The position numbers and the translations under genes are program-made. The notes beneath the pieces were generated by a model. That model made no database searches. It saw only the letters and a program-made list of their open reading frames with translations, and was not told the origin of the DNA. From Echria macrotheca (taxonomy: Eukaryota; Ascomycota; Sordariomycetes; Sordariales; Schizotheciaceae), in NCBI GenBank assembly GCA_030411725.1, contig MU839832.1, positions 434,001-498,000 on the forward strand: a DNA stretch of 64,000 nt. Direction: 5' to 3'. Shown here in pieces: positions 22,964-32,150 of this stretch. Every line of letters begins with the position of its first letter. Position 1 is the stretch's first letter.

Positions 22964-22977
22964 ACTCCGTCCGGAGT
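22964..22977. promoter_or_regulatory. Inverted repeat CCG-N2-CGG, candidate Zn2Cys6 site
   Basis: ACTCCG-TC-CGGAGT is a perfect inverted repeat with a 2-bp spacer, about 55 bp upstream of the TATA element of the gene at 23176. Paired CGG/CCG triplets are the usual target of Zn2Cys6 regulators. A half-like copy (actccggac) lies at 22711-22719. Binding is inference. Confidence 0.4.
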
Positions 22978-23032
22978 TGGATGGTGGCAAGCCAGTTGCG
23001 AACGGAGTCTAGGGAGATTTTTTGGGGGGATG

Positions 23033-23040
23033 TATAAATA
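23033..23040 (+). promoter_or_regulatory. TATA box (TATAAATA) of the isochorismatase-family gene
   Basis: A consensus TATAAATA lies 136 bp upstream of the ATG at 23176, a normal position for a fungal core promoter with a leader of roughly 100 nt. Confidence 0.55.
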
Positions 23041-23175
23041 TCGGCGCCCCTGATGTTCATCTAGTTTATGAGCCCTTCTCTCTGTCTCTATCATCAGCAG
23101 GACAGCAAATACATCCCAGCCTCATTCTCTCTCTTCGTCTCAAGCACTACTTGGGAGGACAGTAAAACCGTCAAG

Positions 23176-24052
23176 ATGAAGTTCAGCCTCGCAACCACTC
23201 TACTCTCCGCGGCCAGCATGGTCAGCACGGCCATGGCGGACTGTACGTACCCTTTTCTCCTCCCTATCCTCACATCATCATCCTAACAAAAACAAAACCG
23301 CGCAGCCTTCGAATGGGAAAGACTAGACAAGTCCAAAGCCCTCCTAATCGTAGTCGACATCCAAGAGGGGCTCTACCACCTTACTCGCGACTGGGATCCG
23401 GTGCTGTACAAGCAGAGCGCCCTCGCCTTCGCCGAGATCGGCAAGGCCTTCCCCGACCTCCCCGTGATTTTGACTAGTTCCGCCCAGCAGGGGCCCAACG
23501 GTCCCCTGCCGCAGGAGATCGTGGACATGTACCCCTCGGCGCCGCTGATCATGCGCCAGGGCGAGGTCGACGCCTGGGACAACGAGGAGTTCCGCGCCGC
23601 CGTGCGCGCGACCGGCCGCACGCAGATTATTATCGCGGGAATCGTGACGGACGTGTGTACCGCGTTTTTGGCGCGGTCGCTCCGGGCTGAGGGGTATTCT
23701 GTCTGGGCTAACTTTGAGGCGTCGGGGACTACGACTAAGGAGGTATGTTCTGTCTCCCCCCTTTTTTTTTCTTGTGTCGGGTGGTGGTGGTGTGGGCTAA
23801 TGGGGATGCGACGGGACAAAATAGATCAGAGATATCTCGAACCAGCAGATGATTCGCGCCGGGGTGAACGTGGTCAGTTTGTTTGCTATTATCTGCGATC
23901 TGATGCGCGACTGGCGAAACACGCCCGGTGCCAAGGAGCTGTATCCTTACCTCGACAAGTATTATCCTGCGTATGGCATGCTTGCGCGCGCGCACCGGGG
24001 GGCTATTCTTAATGGGACGATTTTGCCTGGGGAGGATTCGCTGCCGCACTAG
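23176..24052 (+). CDS. Secreted YcaC-like isochorismatase-family hydrolase
   Basis: Predicted 243-aa protein from exons 23176-23242, 23306-23742 and 23825-24052, with consensus GT-AG introns. Residues 1-20 are a signal peptide (MKFSLATTLLSAASMVSTAM). The mature part is an isochorismatase-like cysteine-hydrolase fold: the acid residue lies in LLIVVDIQEG (Asp40) and the presumed nucleophile is Cys140 in AGIVTDVCTAFLA. Segments around QQGPNGPLP, GEVDAWDNEEF and a C-terminal ICDLMRDWRN are characteristic of the YcaC subgroup, whose bacterial substrate is unsettled. The third triad residue (Lys in the superfamily) was not assigned by eye. The fold and secretion are well supported; the reaction is unknown. 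A secreted isochorismatase could act on host salicylate precursors or on external amides, but this is speculation. Confidence 0.9.
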
Positions 24053-25024
24053 ACTGAGCTCTAGGACTAGAACTAGAGCCGTGCTGTGGTGTGTTTGAGT
24101 TGACGGGCAGTGAGTACTTAGGGTAAATGGCGGAAGCGGTCTTTGGGGGGTATAGTAAGTGGAAACGAGATGTTTATGGCTTGGGGTGGATATATCAGTG
24201 CTCCGGAGGGGGAAGTAGTTGTGTGGTGGCGTAGATATCGAGAAGATGAAGTAGAGGTGAATGAAGTACGGATTATACGTTGAAACATGCAAGATAGTTG
24301 TAAATAAAACCTAAGCAGTAGGTTTATACCTAGTGATGGAACTATATGATGAGGTTAAGAGAAGCGTCATGTTACTGACACGAGGCCTTCATAGTTTGGA
24401 AGTGTAGATGTAGATATAGATGCTGTTGTGCGCTGAAGAGGTTTGAAGAAGTGCAGGTAAGGATGCTTGTTGTGTGAAAGAGAGGATGGCCCTCTGGCCC
24501 TGGCTAAATACGGGTGTTGTGGTCTGTGTGCGCCTTCCATCTTGCTGGGGGTGTTCTTTCCTGGCCCAACAGGTTGATAGCCCGTGAAACATTGATAACG
24601 CATGCGTTACCGTGTCCCCAAGACTTGGAGCGAGGATGCTGCGATACAACTAGAGTTCCGTGGCTCTGGTGGACGCAGTAGGTAGATAAAGGCGGATCGA
24701 GAGATGAGATCTGACCTGCAAATCAAACAACAGAAAAAAAACAAAATAAAAGCAAATAAAACCTTAACCAGACACTCGGGATGTACCACAACATCCAAAT
24801 CCGCAGAAGCGTTAGAAAACTGCCAGATGGGTAGCACAATCTGCACGCGGAAAGAAATTCATCAAATCAATGCTATTCTCGAATGCTGTGTCACTAGCTG
24901 CTTGTTAACTCCAAAACAAAAAACGAATGTCGTTGAAATTCACGATCCCACACTCCATGAATAAAATCAGAAGACGAATCAGAGGTAGTAGTAAACTGTG
25001 TAAGCCAGATCTGACATGGACAGA
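24053..25024. other. Convergent intergenic region
   Basis: About 970 bp between two tail-to-tail genes. AT-rich patches with AATAAA-like signals (24303, 24747) are probable 3' UTR sequence. No gene seen. Confidence 0.5.
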
Positions 25025-26456
25025 TCAACGAACGAACGACCCCGTCTTGTTGGCCGCCCTGTCGGCCGTGGGCAGCAACGCCTGGATCCGCGTCTCCATC
25101 TCCTGGTTCGCAATCGACTCGACGCACTTCTCAAACAGCCAGCTAAAGTTGTTCTCGACAGTGACGTAATTGTCCTGATCCTCCTGCGAGGCCATGTCGA
25201 ACTTGCAGATGTCGCTGTGGGCGGCATCGAGCGGCAGGATGGTCTCGCGGTAGCCGGGCAGACCAAACGTGGCCGAGGCTTCGTTGACGATCTTATTACC
25301 ACCGGGGATGATTAGTTATTATATTTTATATATCAGTATATATGGTATGCGATGGCGACGAAACGTACCGTGTCCCGCTTTCCCCAGAACGAAACAAGGG
25401 TGTAGGCCTCGAGCTGGTGGCGGAAGGCCTCGGTGAGCGTATCCTCGAACACGGATCCGGGACTGACGGCCTCGACGATGGAGTCGGTGCTGCTGAATCC
25501 CACAAAGCCGCAGATGCTCGCTGCGGTGAGACCAAGGTTGGCCTTGACGTTCTCCCTGTTCTTCCCGCCGCCGTGCGGTGTGGCAAAGAACATCAGGCCA
25601 ACGCTATAACCCACCACCTACATTAGTTCCTTCACCCAGCCCTCATTGGTCAGGTAGAGAGACGTACGTGGCGTCCTTTATATGAGAGTAGCGGGAGTTG
25701 TTATGCGCGTTGACGAGCGCCTGCTTGATGAGCAGTCCGCCCAGGTTATGTCCAATCAGGATCAAAGGGCGAGAAGCGGCATCCTTAAGGCGGTTAGTAA
25801 GGACCCTTCTTTGCCCTTGACAACAAATGTGATATCAAGCCCGTACCTTGCGTCTGGCCCCGGTCAGTTTGTCGAGCAGCTCGTTGGCCGCCGTCGAGAA
25901 GGTTGGTTTGTTCGAGAAGACGCGCGAGTCATATTCATAGAGGTAAACCCGGGCGTCGGGGAACGACTTGGGCAGCTCGTCCCGAAGCCAGAGCTTGTCC
26001 CCGGCCGTCCATGTCTCCCAGGCATGGCGTTTCGCATCCGCGCCTTTCGGATTCAAGCCATGGACTGCGACGACGCTAGTAAAAGACACACATGTCAGCC
26101 CACCTCATCCCGTCCTGCAAGCGGGACGAACCGATGTCACCTACTCAACCTTGGGCGATAAACCGCCGTCGACTACCTGACGCAGGCCGGGCTAATGTCA
26201 GGCAGAGACAGAGAGAGCCGATTAGTCGGTTGTGTCTCATAACTTGGTTAGTTTGTCAGAATAGAGTGCTTACCATGGTTTTCGCTCCCTGAACGACAAA
26301 ACACGTGGCTGGGCTTGGCTGCTGGGGAAGAAGTGGTCGAGATGGGAACCGGGTTCCTGGGTTTCGTCTCCCAAGAGACTGGCGAGGGGCTTTGGGAGGA
26401 GGGGGCCAAGGGCCGTTTTGAAGCCTTACGGACGACGACTCACTCGAGCCCGCCAT
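25025..26456 (-). CDS. Alpha/beta-hydrolase (SERAC1/DUF676-type, fungal NLR N-terminal lipase-like), Ser nucleophile replaced by Asn
   Basis: Six exons are proposed: 26456-26274, 26191-26145, 26075-25847, 25783-25668, 25603-25369 and 25291-25025, giving about 358 aa. Exons 2-6 are well fixed by frame and similarity: GLRQVVDGG, DVVAVHGLNPKG (oxyanion-region motif), WLRDELPKSFPDARVYLYEY, GHNLGGLLIKQALVNAH, FFATPHGGG and PLDAAHSDICKF (presumed catalytic His). This is the lipase-like domain that sits at the N-terminus of many fungal NACHT/NLR proteins, but here the gene stops after it and no NTPase or repeat domain follows. The nucleophile elbow, normally GHSLGG, reads GHNLGG (Asn codon 25747-25745), so hydrolysis may be lost. 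Exon 1 is uncertain; the ATG at 26276 immediately before the first intron could be the start instead, giving about 298 aa. Confidence 0.75.
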
Positions 26457-27173
26457 GGTTCCAGAAGCAGCCCGAAAAGTTCGGGCCGAAAAAGTGTGAA
26501 CCACTCGCTTGTGTGATCGGAATGTTGGGCAACAATTTTGGGAACGATTGGGCAAAAGCAAGTCACGGTGGTCACGGTGGCTTGGAGGTCGCCTGCTGTG
26601 ATTTGTTCTTCACCTCGGTAGCCATCGAACGGGTGCCTCATCCGCTCAACAGCTCGGTCGGAATGTTGAATTGTGGCTGTCAAATTGTCCAAAGAAGGCA
26701 ACCCGGGCCGTTCCGGGTGTTCTCTCCCTTACATGACTTTCCGGGGCCAGGACGATGTTTGCCGGGACACGTTGGCGTCCCGCGCAGCTATCGGATAGGA
26801 ACCTGGGGAAGATCTCAAGGAGAAAAGCGATCGGTTGTCTCGGATCTGGGGTAAGGCGAGATCGGGTTCCGCAAGAAGATGGGGAAGCTGGGGCGGGAGA
26901 GAACGGTCTTTCTGATCAGACGACACAGTGTGGAGGTGTTTTCGTTCTGCTGGGTCCTAAAGGTACATGTAATTAGCTCTTGGCCCCAGGATCCGATATT
27001 TACCAACTCCCGGGACTGTCGTCCTTCGTTTTCGATGAGCATGTGACTGGTGGACGGTGGTTGTGAATCGCTTCATTCGCTCGACGACAAAACACACGCT
27101 AGTGCTATCTTGGACACTGCGTACCGCTAAACTCTGCAAATATTCGATTAAATCTTCTCCCAGCATCCGACAA
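26457..27173. other. Intergenic region upstream of the alpha/beta-hydrolase
   Basis: About 700 bp between two minus-strand genes. Frames on the minus strand continue upstream of 26456 without clear similarity, so an extra 5' exon cannot be excluded. No other feature seen. Confidence 0.4.
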
Positions 27174-29387
27174 TTATCGTGGCTGTCCAGGCAGTGGCCT
27201 AGGTCCGACAATCTGCCTCCTTCCTGCTCCGATGCCTTGACCTCCTTTGTTCTGGCTATCACCGCCCGTATACCCAGCCCACTGGCTAACGTCCCACCTA
27301 CCGCCGATACCGCCGCCAATCCCCTCGACGCCCTCCCCAGACCGTGCCGCCTTGGCTGTCTCCTTCTGAGCCTCTTCCCATTCACGTTGGCGCTGACGCT
27401 CCATCTCCATCTCACGCTCCAGCAACGACTTGGACGCCCAACCGCCAGCTTTGGTCTGCTTCTGAGCTGCGACACGCCGCCGGTCCTCGGCATCTCGCTC
27501 GTCAACCGACGATATCTCACGCGAGTACGTTGGAGGTGGTGCGGGTTGTTGTGGGGCAGGGTTGCTGGCGAGGTACCGGTCGGTCCGGGACATGTTTGGG
27601 CTTGTTTGCGGTGGCTGATTTCGAGGCGCTAGGGGGGAGGGAGGCTGCGGCTTCGGCTGCTGGGGCGCCGTTTGTTGATACTGGGCTTGCTGCGGGGGAG
27701 TAGATGCATATGCGGACGGGTCCGGGAGAGGCCGGGAGCCAGTATGGTGTTTTCGTACGGGAATGACCGGCGGTCCGTCTCCGCCAGTTCGGTGGGTCTT
27801 AACATTGACTGGCGGCGCGGCTGCCGCGTTCGGGTCCGGAAGCGGTCGTGATGATCGTAATGGGGCTGCAGCGAGCGCCGCAGCCGCAGCGGCTTCGGCC
27901 GCTGCCTCCTCTTCTTGCTGCTGCGACCATTGGTTGCGCAGGTAGGGTTTATCGTCACGCACGCTCCACGAATCTTGTCGGCTGACGGGACGGGCTGGCC
28001 GACTTCGCGACCTGGCGCGACTCTTGCTCTCCTCTTCCGACCCTCCCTTACCGCCCCGACCCGATCGTTGTTGGCGTTCTCGCTCGTACTCGGCTTCCCG
28101 CTGGCGAGCAAGTTCCAACTCCTGCTCAAGCTCTTTGATGCGGCTACTGTATCCGCCGCCATCGCTGGATTCTTGCTCAGCCTGATACTGGCTCAAGAAC
28201 TGGCCACGAAGCCGAGCATCGGTTTTCCCCTTGGATCGCTGACGCTCCTCCCGCAGTCGTGCCTCGGCCTCCTCTTCCTCCCTTCGTCTCTTCTCTTCCG
28301 TGATCTTCCACTGCCTCTCCTCTTCTTCCCATCGCCGTTTCTCTTCCTCAGCCTTCCGATGCTCCTCTTCCCGAAGACGGCGGGTTTCCTCTTCCCACTT
28401 GCGCTCTTCCGCTATCCGGGCTCTTTCCTCCTCGGCCTCGAGTTCAGCTTTCCGCCGTTGCTCTTCCAACTCCATCTCTAGTCGCTGTCGCTCGGCCTCG
28501 GCCTCTTGTTCTTTTCGCCTTCGTTCCTTTTCGGCCATGTTGGGAACATACGGCCCAGCACTCGTGATTTGTCGTCGACCCCCGAACGCAATGCCTAAAT
28601 TTCCTTGGCTGGCGCCGCCCATATAACCATATTGTGCAATGTTCCACGCGGGCGCCGTTGCACCCTCATGCTCTTTCCTGCTCCAGCTACTGACGCTGAC
28701 GGGTGAGGTCGAGCCATTTTGGGGTGGAGGTGATTTCGTGGGGCTCCAACGGCCGGAACCTGAATCGCCTGTCTTGGATGGTGCGAGTGTTGGGCCACGC
28801 CCGTAGACGGAAGACGCGTTGCTGGCGTTGGAGGTCCCGCGGCCGCGGAGTCCAGTAGGGGTAGTTGGGCCGGTTTGCTGAGGGCTCATGACGCCGCGAC
28901 CGCTCCTGGGTCCGATAGCTGTGGGAAATGCAGACGGGTTGACGTTATTCGCTGCGCGGCTGAATGCGCCGAGACACTGTAGCACCTGGGCCGGATCCTT
29001 TTGCTCGTAGAGATCAACGGTCAAGAACATGTCGTGCTGCTGGAGGTTAAGAGGCGGGGCCTGACATGCACGGAGAAAATGGGAGATGTTCTCCATCTGG
29101 ACGAAAGGCATGGCCGACTGTTTGAACTTGACGCCGGGCGGTCCGATAGCTAGGTTGACGAGTCTTGCGCCAGGAAGTTAGAGTCTCGGTGTGGGAAGCT
29201 CGGAGACAGTCACGACTTACTTGCAAAGCGCTACGCCATCCTTGAGTGACTCGAGCAGGTCGCCTGAGGGAAGACGGGTCCCCAATATTCCCTCGATCCA
29301 TGCTCGGGCCTCGTTGGCGGCGGCAGGCGTATACTTGTCGAGGCGCAATTTGCGCAAGTCTTTATCGAGGGATGACACCGACGCCAT
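27174..29387 (-). CDS. Calponin-homology (transgelin/Scp1-like) protein with long charged coiled-coil tail
   Basis: Predicted 718-aa protein from exons 29387-29221 and 29163-27174, with a 57-nt GTAAGT intron. Residues about 15-135 form one CH domain (ARAWIEGILG, SLKDGVALCKLVNLAIGPPG, FVQMENISHFLRACQA, DMFLTVDLYEQKDPAQVLQC), the actin-binding module of the transgelin/Scp1 type. A Ser/Gly/Pro linker leads to a very charged Glu/Arg/Lys coiled coil at about 235-400 and a disordered Pro/Gln-rich tail with two copies of an SRPLPDP motif. Yeast Scp1 is about 200 aa and lacks this tail, so the protein is a longer filamentous-fungal form. The likely role is actin bundling or cortical actin organisation; partners of the tail are unknown. 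Confidence 0.9.
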
Positions 29388-30155
29388 GATGACGACGGGT
29401 TAGAAGATGGTGGAGCCAAGCCAAGCGAGACCTGACTGCCTCCCCAGTTTTTCGGTTTCGAGTGCTGGTGGTTGTGCGACGGTCTCCGTGAGCTTGGGAC
29501 GACACGGGAATTTGGTGTTAGCGGTAAGGCTGCGCTGACGCAAGCAAGTCGGCTTGTTGGAGTCGGGTCGAAATGTTGCTCCGAAGATACCGGCGGCCAA
29601 CTTAGACTCTGAGGCGGGTCTGGTGGCCGTAGTTGTCGATTTTTGGAAATTCGCAAAAGTCGATCACGAAAACGAACTGTTGTAGAGTGAAAGATCGAGT
29701 CTTGAGAGCGTTCCCTTGTGATGCGCTCCCGCATTCCTTTTGCCTGCCCCGCGTTGTTGATGCTTTAAGATTAACACCACTCAGCCACATTGCAATGCTG
29801 GTGGTGGCTGGTGTGGTAATGGCTGGTGGCTGGTGCACCAAAAGCGGCTGGCGGGACTGGCCTGCACGTCAAGATGCAGGGGTCCGCTCGGTACGTCACC
29901 GAATCCCGAAGCTCAGTCAATTTATTCCTGCGATTTATTCATTGATTTTCTGCCGTGCAACAGCCCTCAGCGCTATTTCTCAGAACACTGTCGAGCTCAT
30001 AGTTTGGATTGAGTGGTGGACTCCGGGTATCCCTCAAGCTGATACGGCGCTTATTTGGGAGCCCTAGGATCGATATTACGGGGAGGGTCGGTCAAGTTAT
30101 TTTCAACGCAAAGTCGAAATATCGCCGCTGTTCAACGGTATTCAACGTGTTTAAG
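29388..30155. other. Divergent promoter region
   Basis: About 770 bp between the divergent calponin-homology and complex I assembly genes. No supported gene, repeat or RNA. Confidence 0.5.
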
Positions 30156-30846
30156 ATGCAACCACCAATATCGCCCACCCTTCGTGCCTGGTATAGATGG
30201 AAGTCCCTCCGGCTACCATGGCGGCGGAAGTTTCTTGTGGGCAAGTACTTCTGGCGTTTTGTATGTGAAGGCTACTAAACATCATGCAGGCCTCGACCTT
30301 CAAGGCAACACGTACTGGGAGTTCCGCATAGCCGGTGATAGATCCGCAGAGGGTCGGTGGCGGCGCATTGTGCAGTATCCACGCAAGACACACTACGGCG
30401 ATGTCAAGGTTCCTCCAGCTTGGCACCAATGGCTTCGCAACACGCGAGCGGATCCGCCCTCGATCGAGGAGCAAGCCGCTGATGTCGCAAGACAAGAGCG
30501 CATGAAAGTCCTAGCTGCACAAGCCGACGCTAGATGGGCTGCAAAAGCGAGCTTGACTGAACCGGCACCACAAGCGCCGGGTCAAACCCTCGGACAGCCG
30601 CTGCCCGCCCTTGGAAGGGACATGGCCGACGGGACGGGCTCGGAGAAGCTCAGTGGACGGGTCCCTAAAGAGAACACCGGTCAAACGGCAGAAGAACCGA
30701 ACAACGGAGGAAGAGAGGATACGTGGCGGAAAATGCAACGGGAGGCAACACAAGTGAAAGGGCCCGACCCGTGGAAGAAGGGAGCTCCAACAGCACATGG
30801 GGAAACATGGCAGCCGAAAGCATGGCAGCCTACGCCAAAGCGGTGA
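30156..30846 (+). CDS. NDUFAF2-type complex I assembly factor (NDUFA12-related)
   Basis: Predicted 213-aa mitochondrial protein from exons 30156-30240 and 30290-30846. The sole intron (30241-30289, 49 nt) starts with GC, not GT: exon end GTGG then GCAAGT, ending CATGCAG. Only this junction keeps the frame and restores the family sequence RRKFLVGLDLQGNTYWEF. Downstream, RRIVQYPRKTHYGDVKVPPAWHQWLR is also typical of the NDUFAF2/B17.2L family, which assists late assembly of NADH:ubiquinone oxidoreductase. The rest (about 110-213) is polar and rich in Gln, Pro and Gly, as in other fungal members. The ATG at 30156 is chosen because the conserved region starts about 10 residues later. Confidence 0.88.
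30241..30289 (+). other. GC-AG intron in the NDUFAF2-like gene
   Basis: 49-nt intron with the donor G/GCAAGT, which otherwise matches the U1 consensus exactly, and acceptor ATGCAG. GT dinucleotides nearby give the wrong phase or an intron of only about 30 nt. Confidence 0.85.
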
Positions 30847-31099
30847 CCAACACTGTCCTCCTGTAGTAATATTGTTACTTAACACTGCTCGTCCGTACCT
30901 AGATAGCTCATTCAAGCATCCGTAACTTGACCTAGGCACCACTGCTCGGGGTCAACCGGTTGCTTCAAGAGCTGGTATATTCCGAGTATATTGTTACATT
31001 GTATGGATCCCTCTTTTATACACGCGGCGAGCTATGCCTCTCATAATCGTAACATATGTCTCGACCATCATCACACCGCCGTCCCTCTTTGCATCCACT

Positions 31100-31706
31100 T
31101 TACTCCATCACCACCGTGGCCCCGAGCTCCTTCATCGTCGCCACAATCTTCTCGGCCTCTTCCTTGGGTACCGACTCCTTCATGACCTTGGGCGCGCTCT
31201 CGACGAACTTCTTGGAATCCACTAAACTGAGGCCGAGCATGCCCTTGACCTCCTTGATGATCTTGGGCTTGGCCGCAGCGTCAAATGCCGTGAGCTTGAT
31301 GGTGAAGAGCGTCTTCTCCGCGGCGGCAGGGGCCTCCTCGGCGGCTTCCTCAGCGGCGGCGGCAGCTGGGGCGGCAGCAGGAGCGGCAGCAAACCCGCCA
31401 ACGGGGAGATCGGGGATGTTGAGGCGCGACTAAGAGTGATGACCGTTAGGAGCGTCGCTGGAAGCCGGACTTGTGGCAATGAGTAGTTACCTTTAGGCTT
31501 GCCACGAGATCCGCCGTCTCGAGCAGCGTCAATTGGCTAATCTGGTCCACGATACCGGCAATCTTGGGGTTCACCGCAGCTTCGGTCGAGTTGTGTCGTC
31601 GCGCGATGCGCTGTTGCACGAGGGAGCTCGAAACAGCACGCACCGAAGTCGATGCGCGAAGCTGGCGGGCGCAGCATTGCGCCGCGTATCTACAAGAGAC
31701 GGACAT
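31100..31706 (-). CDS. mrpl12: Mitochondrial ribosomal protein bL12m (L7/L12)
   Basis: Predicted 181 aa from exons 31706-31491 and 31429-31100, with a 61-nt intron in phase 0. The first 40 or so residues are Arg/Ser-rich and free of acidic residues, a mitochondrial targeting sequence. The N-terminal dimerisation region (KIAGIVDQISQLTLLETADL) is followed by an Ala/Glu-rich hinge and the L7/L12 C-terminal domain (LFTIKLTAFDAAAKPKIIKE, GLSLVDSKKFVESAPKVMKE and a final GATVVME). It forms the stalk of the mitoribosome that recruits translational GTPases. It is transcribed divergently from midasin with 444 bp between the starts. Confidence 0.95.
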
Positions 31707-32150
31707 GGTGTCGGCTGGGAGGTGGAGGTGTGTAGGGAAAAAGAGAGCGCGGGAGGGCACGGCGTGGTTCGTCCGACCTTCGTGATGGTGTCGTCTGCTC
31801 AGCAGCTTCTGGCACTTGGAGTTTTTTTGGACCCGTCGTCAAAAGTCTCCAAATGGAGCGATTCTGCGATATGATTGGTCGTGTTCAGCCATGCTGCCAG
31901 TAGCAAAATAATTCTGACCAGCTGGAGCCAGCTGTGGGAAGCACGGGGAGCACGGGGCACAGAGATTCTTGGCTTTTGTGTGGGTTGAAGACCCCTGCGC
32001 GCCCTCCCCTGTCACTCCAAGCTGCAGACTGCAGTTCGTTAGAATTGCCCCACCTTGAATTCTCCAAGAGAAAAAAAAGTTGGGATTTGGAGAATCAAAA
32101 AGTCACAATCCGCACTTCAAACGGAAAGACAACCCAACTTCACCACCAAA
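31707..32150. promoter_or_regulatory. Divergent promoter shared by bL12m and midasin
   Basis: 444 bp between the ATGs of two ribosome-related genes on opposite strands. No perfect yeast-type PAC (GCGATGAG) or RRPE (AAAAATTTT) element was found by eye. A purine-rich tract (aagagaaaaaaaagttggg, 32069-32087) lies in the midasin leader. Confidence 0.5.

Larger units (their letters stand above)
21193..23175. other. 2-kb divergent promoter region
   Basis: Separates the divergent SET-domain and isochorismatase-family genes, so it must contain both promoters. Visible elements are a GGAT tandem (22897-22918), a perfect 14-bp inverted repeat at 22964-22977 and a TATA element at 23033-23040. No gene-like frame seen. 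Confidence 0.55.

Noticed and set aside
26145..26191. Alternative exon reading STAVYRPRLSS before VVAVHGL in the hydrolase
   Set aside because: It is in frame but the alternative splice giving GLRQVVDGG...DVVAVHGL uses a better GTAGGT donor and matches the family.
30055..30289. Alternative NDUFAF2 N-terminus from an unspliced frame (30055 onwards)
   Set aside because: It lacks the conserved RRKFLVG start of the family; the GC-AG splice gives the family sequence directly.
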